Positions 16,796-25,851 of a stretch of DNA of 64,000 bases are shown in pieces (the first letter of the stretch is position 1; every line of letters starts with the position of its first letter). Position numbers and translations under genes: made by a program. Source of the stretch: an uncultured Rhodopila sp. (GTDB taxonomy: Bacteria > Pseudomonadota > Alphaproteobacteria > Acetobacterales > Acetobacteraceae); assembly GCF_903944925.1 (NCBI RefSeq), contig NZ_CAJATU010000183.1, positions 1 to 64,000 of the forward strand. The letters run 5' to 3'. The notes under the pieces are model-generated. The model was not told the DNA's origin, ran no database searches, and saw only the letters and a list, made by a program, of their open reading frames with translations.

Positions 16796-17959
16796 TCAGC
16801 GGTGGTAGCGATGGGGGACAAAGGGAAGCGGCACGACGGTCGCGGGGAGCGTCTTGCCGCGGACAATGAGGTTCAGCCGAGCGCCATCGTGTGCCAGGTC
16901 CTTGCGGACATAGCCGATGGCGATCGGCCCGTTGACCGACGGGCCGAAGCCGCCGGAGGTGACGATGCCGGCCTCGGTGCCGTCATCGGCGACGATCGTG
17001 GTTTGTGCGCGGGCGGGCGTACGGCCGTCCGGCTGGATGCCGACGCGGTGGCGTGTGGTGCCGTTGTCGAGCTGGTCGCGCATCAGCAGGCCTCCCGGGA
17101 AATCCCAGCTCAGTTTGCGGCGCTTGCCGATGACCCAGGTCAACGCGGCCTCCACCGGGCTGGTCAACTCATCGAGGTCGTTGCCGTACAGGCAAAGCCC
17201 GGCCTCCAGCCGCAGCGAATCGCGCGCGCCCAGGCCGATGGGGACGACTTCGGGCTGGGCCACCAGCAGGTCCGCCAGGGCCTCGGTGCTGCTGCCGGGG
17301 ACGGAGATTTCGAAGCCGTCCTCCCCGGTGTAGCCCGAGCGGGAGACGAAGCAGCCGATGCCGCCGATGTCCACCGCGCCGAAGCCCATGAACGGCAATT
17401 TCGCGGCTGCCGGCGCCAGCCGGGCGATAACGGACGCCGCCTGCGGACCTTGCAGCGCGAGCAAACCGCGACCCTCCAGCACGCCGATAGCGATGCCGTC
17501 CGGCAGGTTGGCGGCGAGGTGGGTGAAATCCACCTCTTTCCGGCTGGCGTTGACCACGACGAACAGGCGGTCGTCGGCCAGCCTGGCGACCATCAGGTCG
17601 TCGATGATGCCGCCGGCCTCGTTGGTCAGCAGCGTGTAGCGCTGGCGCCAGGGCTTGAGGCCGGCGATGTCGCCCGGCACCAGGCGCTCCAGCGCGTCGG
17701 CGACTCCGGTTCCGGTCAGGAACGCCTGCCCCATATGCGAGACATCGAACAGGCCGGCGGCTTTGCGGGTATGCAGGTGCTCCGCCATCACCCCGCCGCG
17801 GCAGCGCGCGCCAAGGGCGCCTGTCAGGTCGTAAAGCACCGGCATGGCATAGCCGGCGAACGGCACCATGCGGGCGCCGTGCCGGCGGTGCCAGGAATCG
17901 AGCGGGGTTTTGAGCAAGGGAACGGGGGTCGGATCGTCTGGCAGTGCGTTCTGCGCCAC
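16796..17959 (-). CDS. gcvT: Aminomethyltransferase, glycine cleavage T-protein
   Basis: GcvT transfers the methylene group from lipoyl-GcvH to tetrahydrofolate and releases ammonia. It has 387 residues, slightly longer than the E. coli protein because of an N-terminal extension before TPLDSWHRRHGARMVPFAGY. Further motifs are GLFDVSHMGQ, the folate/aspartate region YTLLTNEAGGIIDDLMV and SRSGYTGEDGFEI. It is the first gene of the gcv operon, with the glycine riboswitch ending about 50 bases before the start. Confidence 0.96.
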   Translation of the reverse strand: MAQNALPDDPTPVPLLKTPLDSWHRRHGARMVPFAGYAMPVLYDLTGALGARCRGGVMAEHLHTRKAAGLFDVSHMGQAFLTGTGVADALERLVPGDIAGLKPWRQRYTLLTNEAGGIIDDLMVARLADDRLFVVVNASRKEVDFTHLAANLPDGIAIGVLEGRGLLALQGPQAASVIARLAPAAAKLPFMGFGAVDIGGIGCFVSRSGYTGEDGFEISVPGSSTEALADLLVAQPEVVPIGLGARDSLRLEAGLCLYGNDLDELTSPVEAALTWVIGKRRKLSWDFPGGLLMRDQLDNGTTRHRVGIQPDGRTPARAQTTIVADDGTEAGIVTSGGFGPSVNGPIAIGYVRKDLAHDGARLNLIVRGKTLPATVVPLPFVPHRYHR

Positions 17960-18007
17960 GAAGGTCTCCGCGTACAGGGCCTCCCCGCCGGCGGCATGCC
18001 GGAAGAG

Positions 18008-18200
18008 TTGGCCCCCCTCTGTCGTGGTACCTGAGAGATTCGGGGTTTTCCCCCTTACCCCGTCGGTGCGGACGACACCTGCGCGGCGCCCGGCTTTCCA
18101 GAGGTCCCTTTACCCGTCGCGGTCCCTTGTGCCTGAGCGTTTCCGGGGGCCGGTTGCGCCTTCGGCGGCGGAGTCGCCCCCGCACTCTCCCGCGGCGGGT
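18008..18200 (-). promoter_or_regulatory. Tandem glycine riboswitch upstream of gcvT
   Basis: Read on the minus strand there are two aptamers in series. The first starts GCGGGAGAG near 18195, with CCGAAGGCGCAA (18154-18165) and CGCTCAGGCA (18130-18139), then AAGGGAC. The second has CTCTCAGG (18030-18037) followed by ACGACAGAGGGG (about 18012-18024). These are the conserved segments of the gcvT RNA motif. Glycine binding normally switches on gcv expression. The promoter must lie in about 18200-18270. Aptamer 2 has a long GC-rich first stem and is less canonical than aptamer 1. Confidence 0.93.
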
Positions 18201-18271
18201 GCCCGGGACGACTGCACCATGCCCCGGTTGGGGGGCGGATGCCAAGCGGTTTGATGCGCTGCGGTGGTGCC

Positions 18272-18805
18272 TTAGCTCTGCCGGCGGCGGGCGGCCAGCA
18301 GGCCGAGCAGTCCGGCGCCGAGCAGGGCCGCCGAAGCCGGCTCCGGCACATAGGCGTAGCCGGAGGCGACCAGCCTCTCCTGACCGGTGGTGCTGCAGGA
18401 CGACCAGGGGTAGCATTCGGCTGACTGTGGATTTTGCGTATATCCGGCATCGAGGACGAACGGATCGAGTCCCGGCGTTGCCAGGGAATGCTCGAGAGTC
18501 ACCGTCAGGGTCAACTCGCCGGCCCCGCCCGAGATCACGGTGTCCGCGCCATTGACATTAAAGGCGGTGATCTCGGCACCCGGGATTACCGTTGATGCGT
18601 CAAGCGCCAAGCCGGTGACGGTATCAATATACCCGCCGTCGTTCTTGAAGCCATACTGGTTGAGCGCGAACTCCCCGGTCAACGCCGTGCCGTCGCTGAA
18701 GGTTGCGACAATGCCGATGGGCAGGTTGTAGACATCCGCTTTTGCGGGGGACAGCGATGCGAAAGAACCGACAAGGAGGGCACAGGCGAACAAAACAGTG
18801 CGCAT
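18272..18805 (-). CDS. PEP-CTERM sorting domain protein
   Basis: This 177-residue exported protein has a signal peptide at residues 1-23 (LFACALLVGSFASLSPAKA). It ends VPEPASAALLGAGLLGLLAARRRQ: a PEP motif, membrane helix and Arg cluster recognised by exosortase. The middle is a beta-rich extracellular domain with one cysteine pair (ECYPWSSC). PEP-CTERM proteins are usually delivered to the surface or biofilm matrix; the exosortase itself is not in this window. It lies upstream of the gcv riboswitch in the same direction but is probably a separate unit. Confidence 0.88.
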   Translation of the reverse strand: MRTVLFACALLVGSFASLSPAKADVYNLPIGIVATFSDGTALTGEFALNQYGFKNDGGYIDTVTGLALDASTVIPGAEITAFNVNGADTVISGGAGELTLTVTLEHSLATPGLDPFVLDAGYTQNPQSAECYPWSSCSTTGQERLVASGYAYVPEPASAALLGAGLLGLLAARRRQS

Positions 18806-18920
18806 GGTGGCGATCCCATAATTATTATAATATCATTTATTTGATCGGAATGTATGTGTCAACGTAAGTCTGACGCCTGTCGGGCGGGTCGGACCGAAGC
18901 CGAACACCTTCGCCCTCACT

Positions 18921-18939
18921 GTCATGGCCCGGCCGTGAC
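18921..18939. repeat. Short member of palindromic repeat family
   Basis: GTCATGGCCCGGCCGTGAC is a near-perfect short palindrome with the same ends as the longer copies. It lies between the PEP-CTERM gene and the PPK2 gene. Confidence 0.6.
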
Positions 18940-19013
18940 GGAGAGGAAGAAACCGCCGCTGCAACCACTCGCTTATCCTGATGGCCATCGGGCCAGCAGC
19001 CGACCCCGCTGAA

Positions 19014-20027
19014 TCAGCCCGGATTGATCTCCCGGCCGCGCTTCAGCGACGGGTGGACGGTCTTGTTGAGGATGCGCAAGTCGGTGCCAATCACATGCGC
19101 GCTGGCGCCGACGATCAGCGGATCCGGGCCGGTGACGATGCTGGTGTCCTTGCCCTCATACGGCAGCAACTCGAGCAGATGCTGCATCGCATTCAGCCGG
19201 GCGCGCTTCTTGTCGTCGGACTTGATAATCGTCCACGGCGCGTCGGCGGTGTCCGTGTAGAAGAACATCGCCTCCTTCGCCTCGGTGTAGTCGTCCCACT
19301 TGTCCAGCGAGGCGCGGTCTATCGGCGACAGCTTCCATTGCTTCAGCGGGTCCCGCTCACGCTCTCCGAACCGGCGCCGCTGCACCTCGCGGCTGACGGA
19401 AAACCAGAACTTCACAAAAATGATGCCGGCGCGGACCAGCATCTGCTCGAACTGCGGGCATTGCCGCATGAACTCCAGGTAGTCGTTCGCGGTGCAGAAG
19501 CCCATCACCCGCTCGACCCCGGCGCGGTTGTACCAGGAGCGGTCGAACAGCACGATCTCCCCGGCGGAGGGCAGATGCTCGACGTAGCGTTGGAAATACC
19601 ACTGCGTCTGCTCCCGCTCGGTCGGCTTTTGCAGCGCAATCACCCGCGCGGTGCGCGGATTCATGTGCTCGGTGAAGCGCTTGATCGTGCCGCCCTTGCC
19701 GGCCGCGTCGCGGCCTTCGAACAGCACGACGATGCGCTGCCCGGTCTGCTCGATCCAGCGCTGCGCCTTGAGCAGCTCGCGCTGCAGCTCAAGCATATGC
19801 GCCTCATACGGCGCGGTGCGCATGGCGATCTTGTACGGATACTCGCCGGATTCGAACAGCCGCCGGATGGCGGCCGGATCGTGCCGCATCGCCGCGATCG
19901 TATGCGCAGCGGACGCGGCCGGCACCGGCTCAGGCACCGGCGGGGGTTGCGGGGTCTCGGCAATGGCAGGCCCGCTGGCGCCGTTCGCGCCCGGAGCACT
20001 CTGCTTTGCCACGTCAGGTCCCGCCAC
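19014..20027 (-). CDS. ppk2: Polyphosphate kinase 2 family protein
   Basis: This cytoplasmic enzyme uses polyphosphate to phosphorylate nucleotides. Its 337 residues comprise an Ala/Pro-rich leader of about 45 residues, absent from many homologues, then the kinase domain. The Walker A loop is LFEGRDAAGKGGTIKRF, with Walker B-like VLFDRSWYNRAGVERVMGF and the lid region SREVQRRRFGERERDPLKQW. The sequence WKLSPIDRASLDKWDDYTEA is typical of the PPK2 family. NDP versus NMP class cannot be settled by eye. The small gene downstream of the start side (20046-20327) runs in the same direction. Confidence 0.93.
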   Translation of the reverse strand: MAGPDVAKQSAPGANGASGPAIAETPQPPPVPEPVPAASAAHTIAAMRHDPAAIRRLFESGEYPYKIAMRTAPYEAHMLELQRELLKAQRWIEQTGQRIVVLFEGRDAAGKGGTIKRFTEHMNPRTARVIALQKPTEREQTQWYFQRYVEHLPSAGEIVLFDRSWYNRAGVERVMGFCTANDYLEFMRQCPQFEQMLVRAGIIFVKFWFSVSREVQRRRFGERERDPLKQWKLSPIDRASLDKWDDYTEAKEAMFFYTDTADAPWTIIKSDDKKRARLNAMQHLLELLPYEGKDTSIVTGPDPLIVGASAHVIGTDLRILNKTVHPSLKRGREINPG

Positions 20028-20045
20028 GGACGGGGCTGCCGCTGC

Positions 20046-20327
20046 TCATGCCGCTCCCGCCTCGAGCGGATAGTCGCGCACTGGATCGATCCCGGCCGCT
20101 TCGAGGAATTTCCGCAGCGATGCGACCTCCTCCTTGGACAGGGTGTGGTGCGAGTCGCGGAACCCGTGGGTATGCCCTTTGAGCTTGACGACGAGATGCC
20201 CGTGCCCGCCATGGGTGACTTCGCCGCCGAGGGTCTCGACGATCGAATAGGCCAGCCGCGGGTCGATATTGCTGCTGACGGGATGGGCGAACAGGGCATG
20301 CAGCGTTTGGCGTTGCTTGTGGTTCAT
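20046..20327 (-). CDS. Small HicA-like basic protein of unknown function
   Basis: This 93-residue protein starts MNHKQRQTLHALFAHPVSSN and has THGGHGHLVVKLKGHTHGFRD followed by a KEEV helix. The pattern of a short helix, GGxH-rich strands and a helix recalls the dsRBD-like fold of HicA toxins, though no HicB partner follows. A GGAG site lies ahead of the chosen ATG; a start 23 codons further upstream is possible. It precedes ppk2 by 18 bases and may be cotranscribed with it. Function not known. Confidence 0.65.
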   Translation of the reverse strand: MNHKQRQTLHALFAHPVSSNIDPRLAYSIVETLGGEVTHGGHGHLVVKLKGHTHGFRDSHHTLSKEEVASLRKFLEAAGIDPVRDYPLEAGAA

Positions 20328-20427
20328 CGGACCGCACTCCTGACGGTCCGCATAGTCCAACCCCAACCCGGCCGCTTTGTCGTTGATGTATGTCAACCAA
20401 TATCGCCAATGGAATCAGATCGATAAG

Positions 20428-22281
20428 TCAGCGTTTGAGGCTCAGGATGGTGGGCACGATCGGGTCCAGGGCGACGGTGAACTGCTGCACCTGCCGGGCC
20501 GGGCCCGGAAAGCGCAGGTCCTCGACCGTAGCGGGCGCCTCCAGCCGCACCTCGATTTGCCCCGGCGCCTGCCACGGCGCAGCCGCCTGCAGCGCCAGGA
20601 TCGTCTGATCGCCGTGGCGCAACCAGCGCGCCTCGACCCCGGTGGCTGGCAAGCCGTCCGGTCCGCGCAGCTCCGCGCGGGGCGACACCCCCGCATCGCG
20701 CAACAGCGCCGCAAGGCCCGCCAATCCACCCGGGCCGTCGGGGCCGCCGCTCAGCAGCATGGCCTCCGGCAGCAGGGCGACCCCGGTCAACGGCGGAGCG
20801 GGCAGCTTGCGGCTATGCTGGTCGAACAAGCCGGGTTCGGTATCCGCCAGCACCCTGCCGCCGCGCCCGGCGAACGCGCGGATTTCGCTGACCTCGGCGG
20901 CGGACAGGGCGATGGCGTGCGGCAGGATCAGCACGTGCAGCCCGTCGCGCTGCAGGGCCCCGGCCTCGACCATGGCGGAGGACAGCAGGCGCGGCTGCAC
21001 GGCAAGTCCCGCCAGGCGATCGAGCACCTGCCGGCGCGACGCGCGCCAGGTATTGTCCTCATACTCCCGGGCGGCATCCCGGCTGGTCCAGGCGGCGCCC
21101 TTGGGCCGTTGGTCCAACATCCAGCGGGTGCGAAAGCTGGCCTGGGAATACAGCACCGCAACCGGATCGGGGGACGCTTCGGCCGCCATGATCGCCGGCG
21201 CCACCTGCCGCAGGGAGGCCACCAGCCCGGCAATCTCGTTGCCGCGCGGTGCAGCCGAACCGTCCGGCTGCACGACGTCGTCGCGCTCATCCCAGACGAT
21301 CAGTCCGCGGCCGCCGTGCAGCAGGTTGCGCCAGAGTCCGTGTGCCTCGCGCGGGCCGCTCGGAAAGCTGGTGCGCAACGTGATCAGGGCGGGATTGAAG
21401 GCGCGGGCAAGATCCAGCGCGCTGTCGAAGTCGTAGATCTCCATGACATCGACCGCTTGCGCCAACAGGCTGTAGTCGTAGCCCCCCCACCCCGGGATCT
21501 GTCCCCCCTCCAGCCCGGCCAGGGCCGTCGCATCGGCCCGGTGCACGGCATCCGTACCGGCACGCACGGCGCGGGCGAAGGCAATGTCCATCCAGGCCTT
21601 GAAGTCCGCCCAGGCGGAGTAGTTGTCGTCCGTCCGCCGCATCGCCGCGTCGGTCAGCTCCGGCACGACCGCATCCCAATCGGCGAAGGCCGTGCCCCAT
21701 TGGCGGTTCAGGGCGCCGATATCGGCGTACTGCGTCTTCAGCCACTGCCGCATCGCGGTCAGCGAGGACGGTGCGATGTCCGCGTCCCAAGCGGCGGCCA
21801 GGTCGCCGATACCGGATTCGTCGGCCAGATTGTAGAACAGCGGGTGGTAGCGGGATTGGTCACGCACCACCTGCTCCAGGCGCCCCTGGACCGCGGCCAG
21901 CCAGTCCGGGTCCGACAGGCCCGGTTCGCGCACGAATACGCCGGTGTCGGCGGGGTCCGCCCGCAGATGCGCCTTGGCGGCGTCAAACCGCCAGGTCACT
22001 GCCTTGCCTTGGGTATAGCGGTGGTAGGGGGCGTAGAAGTCGGTGGCGATGTTCTCCAGGTACCAGGGCAGGCCGGATGCCTGCTTGTCGGCCAGGATCG
22101 ACGGGCCGATATGGCCGCTGGTGGCACTCAACTTGGTGGCGGTGAAACCCAGCCGTGCCAGGCCCGCGATCTGGGTGGGCGTGCGGTCCTGCCACATGAT
22201 GAGCTGGAATTCGTCGAATGGTGGGGCCGTTGCCGAACCGGTGAGCAGCGCCAGGAGAAAGATTGAGACCAGCGCTCGCAT
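20428..22281 (-). CDS. Secreted glycoside-hydrolase-like protein (GH42-type architecture)
   Basis: This 617-residue protein has a signal peptide at residues 1-19 (LVSIFLLALLTGSATA). The barrel part includes YHPLFYNLADESGIGDLAA, where the Glu fits the acid/base position of clan GH-A enzymes. A later LEGGQIPGWGGYDYSLL could hold the nucleophile. The region around 390-520 (HVLILPHAIALSAAEVSEIR, then GRGGRVLADTEPG) looks like the class-I glutamine-amidotransferase-like trimerisation domain of beta-galactosidases, followed by a small beta domain. The substrate is unknown, and the activity needs testing because the match to classic GH42 is weak outside these motifs. Confidence 0.6.
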   Translation of the reverse strand: MRALVSIFLLALLTGSATAPPFDEFQLIMWQDRTPTQIAGLARLGFTATKLSATSGHIGPSILADKQASGLPWYLENIATDFYAPYHRYTQGKAVTWRFDAAKAHLRADPADTGVFVREPGLSDPDWLAAVQGRLEQVVRDQSRYHPLFYNLADESGIGDLAAAWDADIAPSSLTAMRQWLKTQYADIGALNRQWGTAFADWDAVVPELTDAAMRRTDDNYSAWADFKAWMDIAFARAVRAGTDAVHRADATALAGLEGGQIPGWGGYDYSLLAQAVDVMEIYDFDSALDLARAFNPALITLRTSFPSGPREAHGLWRNLLHGGRGLIVWDERDDVVQPDGSAAPRGNEIAGLVASLRQVAPAIMAAEASPDPVAVLYSQASFRTRWMLDQRPKGAAWTSRDAAREYEDNTWRASRRQVLDRLAGLAVQPRLLSSAMVEAGALQRDGLHVLILPHAIALSAAEVSEIRAFAGRGGRVLADTEPGLFDQHSRKLPAPPLTGVALLPEAMLLSGGPDGPGGLAGLAALLRDAGVSPRAELRGPDGLPATGVEARWLRHGDQTILALQAAAPWQAPGQIEVRLEAPATVEDLRFPGPARQVQQFTVALDPIVPTILSLKR

Positions 22282-22406
22282 ATCAGCCCCGTCGGCGCCG
22301 CTGCGGCGCGCTTTCCGGGAAGCGTTTAGCGGATTGGGCCGATCATTGCGAGGTGCAACTGGACGGGCTGGGACGGGAGTGGCGGTCGACGGGTTTGGTC
22401 CGGTAA

Positions 22407-22441
22407 GTCGTGGGTGGCCGGACTAAATCCGGCCATGACAC
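22407..22441. repeat. Palindromic repeat
   Basis: GGTGGCCGGACTAAATCCGGCCATGACAC at the right end repeats, inverted, the core of the copy at 11789-11821. A related imperfect copy follows at about 22508-22537 (GTCATAGCCCGGCTTGTCC). No gene is visible in 22282-22544. Confidence 0.8.
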
Positions 22442-22544
22442 AAGGACAACGGTCCCACGCGGTGGCATGATGCCAACGGCGAATGAGGACAACTCTTTGC
22501 TTAAACGTCATAGCCCGGCTTGTCCTCGCCACGACGTGAGCGCG

Positions 22545-23768
22545 TCAGGCCGGCCTGGCAAGACCGTAAAGCCCGACATTGATCGTCCCGGCACGGAACC
22601 CGCCCTCGCAATAGGCCAAATAGTAATCCCACATGCGGCGGAAGCGATGATCAAATCCCTGAAGCTCGATCTCCGGCCAAGCGGCGAGGAAACGGCGGCG
22701 CCATTCCGCCAGGGTGCGCGCGTAGCTGTCGCCAAATGTTTCCATCGACCGCAGCACCAGCCCGGCCCGTTCGGTCTGGCGGCGGATTTCCGTGATCGTC
22801 GGCAGCATGCCGCCGGGAAAGATGTAGTGCTGGATGAAATCGGTGCAGCGGCGGTAGCCCTCGAACTGGTCTTCGTCGATCGTGATGGCCTGCACCACCG
22901 CCAGCCCGCCGGGCTTGAGGCGGTCGTGCAACGCCGAGAAATAGCTCGGCCAATAGGCCTCGCCGACAGCCTCCATCATCTCGATGGAGACGATCCGGTC
23001 GAACGTCCCGCCGACATCGCGGTAGTCCTGCAGCCGTAAATCGGCTGGCGTGTCCGGCCCGTTCAGACGCCGCGTCGCATAGGCCAGTTGCGCGGCCGAC
23101 AGGGTCACCCCGGTCACCCGGCATCCGGCGGCGCGCACCAGTTGCTCCGCCAGCCCGCCCCAGCCGCAGCCGATTTCCAGCACCGCGTCGCCGGGGCGCG
23201 TGTCCAGCAGCGCGATGGCGCGGCGCTGCTTTTCAGTCTGCGCGTCCTCCAGCGTCTGCTCGTCCGCGGTGAACAGCGCGGAGGAGTAGCTCATGCCGCT
23301 GTCCAGCCAGGCGGCGTAAAAGTCGTTGCCGAGATCGTAGTGATGCCGGATGTTGCGCTTGCTGCCCCGCCTGGTGTTGGCGTTCAGGCGGTGCAGGACC
23401 CGGTTGCGCAGCCGGTGGAACCAGTTGGCGTCGAAGGCGTCCCGCAAGGTCGGGATGTTCCGCCCCGCCAGTTCGACCAGCGCCGGCAGGTCGGGGCTGT
23501 CCCAGTCGCCGTCGATAAAGGCCTCGGCGAAGGCGATGTCGCCTTGCAGCAGCAGCCGCCGCAAGGTCCGCCAGCGGCGCAGCACCAGCACGCCCTGCGG
23601 CCCGTCGTCGCGCCCGTGCGACAGCCGGAAGCCCGACGGTGTGACGATCGTCAGCCGCCCGTCATGGATGCGGGACAGCAGCACGTCCGACAGCCGGCGC
23701 GCCAGCCAGCCGAGATCGGGGCGCAGGTCGGAGCAAGCCGGGAGGGCATCGATCGACAGGTCGGTCAT
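22545..23768 (-). CDS. cfa: Cyclopropane-fatty-acyl-phospholipid synthase family methyltransferase
   Basis: This 407-residue SAM-dependent enzyme acts on unsaturated acyl chains of membrane phospholipids. The N-terminal lipid-binding part has FAEAFIDGDWDSPDLPALV. The catalytic part has NIRHHYDLGNDFYAAWLD, SAM loop VLEIGCGWGGLAEQL, and IVSIEMMEAVGEAYW. The C-terminal YYLAYCEGGFRAGTI keeps the conserved cysteine of Cfa. The start was set at 23768 (MTDLSIDALP), because upstream residues overlap the DUF1365 gene in another frame. It is the last gene of the oxidoreductase-DUF1365-cfa operon. UfaM-type furan fatty acid methylases are relatives, so it may methylate rather than cyclopropanate. Confidence 0.9.
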   Translation of the reverse strand: MTDLSIDALPACSDLRPDLGWLARRLSDVLLSRIHDGRLTIVTPSGFRLSHGRDDGPQGVLVLRRWRTLRRLLLQGDIAFAEAFIDGDWDSPDLPALVELAGRNIPTLRDAFDANWFHRLRNRVLHRLNANTRRGSKRNIRHHYDLGNDFYAAWLDSGMSYSSALFTADEQTLEDAQTEKQRRAIALLDTRPGDAVLEIGCGWGGLAEQLVRAAGCRVTGVTLSAAQLAYATRRLNGPDTPADLRLQDYRDVGGTFDRIVSIEMMEAVGEAYWPSYFSALHDRLKPGGLAVVQAITIDEDQFEGYRRCTDFIQHYIFPGGMLPTITEIRRQTERAGLVLRSMETFGDSYARTLAEWRRRFLAAWPEIELQGFDHRFRRMWDYYLAYCEGGFRAGTINVGLYGLARPA

Positions 23769-23770
23769 GG

Positions 23771-24538
23771 TCAGCCTTGCAGGATAGAAACGACAGTAAC
23801 GGGATTGTCCGGCGGCGCCGGGCGCGGCTGGACCCGCAGGCCCTTCAGCCAGAGCTTTGCCGCCTCCCAATGAATTGCGCCGAGCACCTTGAGGCTCAGG
23901 ATCCCGTGCCGCAGCACGATGCCGGCCAGCGCGGCATCCGACAGCCTGGTCCGGCGCCCGACGAACGAGGCGGTGATAACGCGTCCCTCGGCATCGTCGC
24001 CATGCACCACTACCGCGGTGGTCTCGGCGGGAGGCACGACGCGGAACGCGTAGGTCATCGCCATGCCGTTGAACGGGGAGACGTAGAACGCCTTGTCGCA
24101 GCCCTGCCGGAGGGTCTTCGCCGCGGGGTCATCGACCGGGATCAGGTAGCTGTGGCGGCCGCCGAAGGTGTTGTGCACCTCATACAGCATGGCGGACAGG
24201 ACGCCGTCGCGCCGGTAGCAGAAGAACACCGTAATCGGATTGAACACATGCCCCAGCACCCGCGGCATGCACAGAAAGCGGATCGGCCCGCCATCCGGCT
24301 GCAGCCCGGCCGCCGCCATCGCCGCCTCGACCTGTCCGCGCAGGTTGCCGACAGAGCCGTCCAGATGGTCGCGGTCGTCGAAGCTGATCAGGTTGAACCG
24401 GTTGTGCGAGAACAGCCGCAATCGCGTTGGCAGATCGTCCAGGTCGAACAGCATCCAGCACAGCCGGTAGCGCAACGCATGCCGCCGCGGCTTGTAGCGC
24501 TGGTGCATGACCGTGCCGGAGTACAGCGCAGAGGTCAC
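23771..24538 (-). CDS. DUF1365 family protein
   Basis: This 255-residue protein has motifs ALYSGTVMHQRYKPRRHALR near the start, LCMPRVLGHVFNPITVFFCY in the middle and EVHNTFGGRHSYLIP. This family is consistently found between an FAD amine-oxidase-like gene and a cfa-like gene in proteobacteria, as here, and is linked to modified fatty acid formation; its chemistry is not established. A GTG at 24538 is used because it overlaps the upstream stop as GTGA, giving translational coupling, and fits the family N-terminus. Confidence 0.88.
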   Translation of the reverse strand: MTSALYSGTVMHQRYKPRRHALRYRLCWMLFDLDDLPTRLRLFSHNRFNLISFDDRDHLDGSVGNLRGQVEAAMAAAGLQPDGGPIRFLCMPRVLGHVFNPITVFFCYRRDGVLSAMLYEVHNTFGGRHSYLIPVDDPAAKTLRQGCDKAFYVSPFNGMAMTYAFRVVPPAETTAVVVHGDDAEGRVITASFVGRRTRLSDAALAGIVLRHGILSLKVLGAIHWEAAKLWLKGLRVQPRPAPPDNPVTVVSILQG

Positions 24539-25851
24539 GCCGCCAGCTCCGCCTGCATCACGCGGATGCGGCCGCTTTCGTCCGCCACCGTCCACGGTCG
24601 CCTCACGCCGCCGAGCTGCTCCGCCACCGCCAGGCCCGCTTGCAAGCCGTCCTCATGGAAGCCGGAGCCGAACCAGGCGCCGCAGAACCAGGTGCGCTGG
24701 CGGCCCTGCAACGACCACAGCGCCTCCTGCGCCCGCATGGCGCCCGCGTCGAACAGCGGGTGTTCGTAGACCTGTTCGAGATGAACGCTTTCCGGCAACG
24801 GTTCCATCGCGGGATTGAGAGTTACGAATAAAGGTAGAGCGTTCCCCAAATCTTGAAGACGATTCATCCAGTAGGTCACGTGCAGTTCATCGGCCTCATC
24901 GCTTTTGCCGATATAGTTCCAGCTCGACCACACAGCCTTGCGCTTCGGCATCAGGCGCGGGTCGCCGTGCAGCACGGCCCGGTTGCTGGTGTATTGGAAG
25001 GCCCCAAGCAGCGTGGCTTCCGGGTCCGTCGGCTGCTCCAGCAGCGCCAAGGCGTTGTCCGCGTGGCAGGCCAGCACGACGTGGTCGAAAGTGCGCGACT
25101 CACCGGCGGAATCCCGAACCACCACGGCGTCTGGCTGGCGGTGGATCGATTGCGCGGCGACCCCCAGCCTGGGGTCGTCGATCGCCTGCACCATGCGCTC
25201 GACATAGCTCCGGCTGCCGCCCGCGACGGTGCGCCAAATCGGTCGGTTGGTGAATTTCAGCAGCCCGTGGTTTTCGCAGAACCGGATGAAGTGGCGCGCC
25301 GGGTAGTCGCGCAGGGTGGCGGCGGAGGCGGACCAGATCGCGCCCGCCATCGGCAGCAGATGGTCCTGCTGGAACGCCTGGCCATAGCCGTTACTGTCCA
25401 GTAACTCGCCCAGCGACGTGCTGCCCGGCAGCCGATCGGCCAGGCCGGGGGCGTCGCGGTAGAAGCGGCGCAGGTCCCGGAGCATGGACCAGAAGCGCGG
25501 CCGGATCAGGTTTATCGGCTGGCCGAACAGCCCGCGCAAATCGTTGCCGCCGTATTCCAGCCGCCCGTCGTCGAGCGAAACGGCGAAGCTCATTTCCGAG
25601 GCGTTGGTGGCGACGCCGAGATGCGCGAACAGCGCCGTCAGGTTGGGATAGGTGAGCTCATTATAGACGATGAAGCCGGTATCGACGGGCGTCACGGTGT
25701 CGCCGAAGCGAACCTCCACCGTGTTGCTGTGGCCGCCGGGGCGCGGCGCGGACTCATATAAAGTGACCCGATGCCGCCGGCTGAGCAGCCAGGCGGCAGA
25801 GAGTCCGGAGATGCCGCTGCCGACGACGGCAATGTCCAAGGTTTGATCCAC
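24535..25851 (-). CDS. FAD-dependent oxidoreductase, amine-oxidase fold (COG2907 type)
   Basis: This protein of about 438 residues has an N-terminal dinucleotide fold (IAVVGSGISGLSAAWLLSRR) and PRPGGHSNTVEV. The C-terminal FAD contact is WFCGAWFGSGFHEDGLQAGL. Relatives act on fatty acyl chains, and UfaD of furan fatty acid synthesis is of this general kind, which suggests desaturation or isomerisation of a methylated chain; that is inference. Two starts are possible. The GTG at 25851 (VDQTLDIAVV) has GGGG upstream. The ATG at 25887 would be almost at the transcript 5' end of the sigma-type promoter (leaderless). The much longer open frame to 26079 runs through the promoter and is not used. 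Confidence 0.88.
   Translation of the reverse strand: MDQTLDIAVVGSGISGLSAAWLLSRRHRVTLYESAPRPGGHSNTVEVRFGDTVTPVDTGFIVYNELTYPNLTALFAHLGVATNASEMSFAVSLDDGRLEYGGNDLRGLFGQPINLIRPRFWSMLRDLRRFYRDAPGLADRLPGSTSLGELLDSNGYGQAFQQDHLLPMAGAIWSASAATLRDYPARHFIRFCENHGLLKFTNRPIWRTVAGGSRSYVERMVQAIDDPRLGVAAQSIHRQPDAVVVRDSAGESRTFDHVVLACHADNALALLEQPTDPEATLLGAFQYTSNRAVLHGDPRLMPKRKAVWSSWNYIGKSDEADELHVTYWMNRLQDLGNALPLFVTLNPAMEPLPESVHLEQVYEHPLFDAGAMRAQEALWSLQGRQRTWFCGAWFGSGFHEDGLQAGLAVAEQLGGVRRPWTVADESGRIRVMQAELAA

Noticed and set aside
20377-22266. 629-codon plus-strand frame opposite the glycosidase-like gene
   Set aside because: Composition and lack of motifs indicate a shadow; the minus-strand frame has a signal peptide and domain order.
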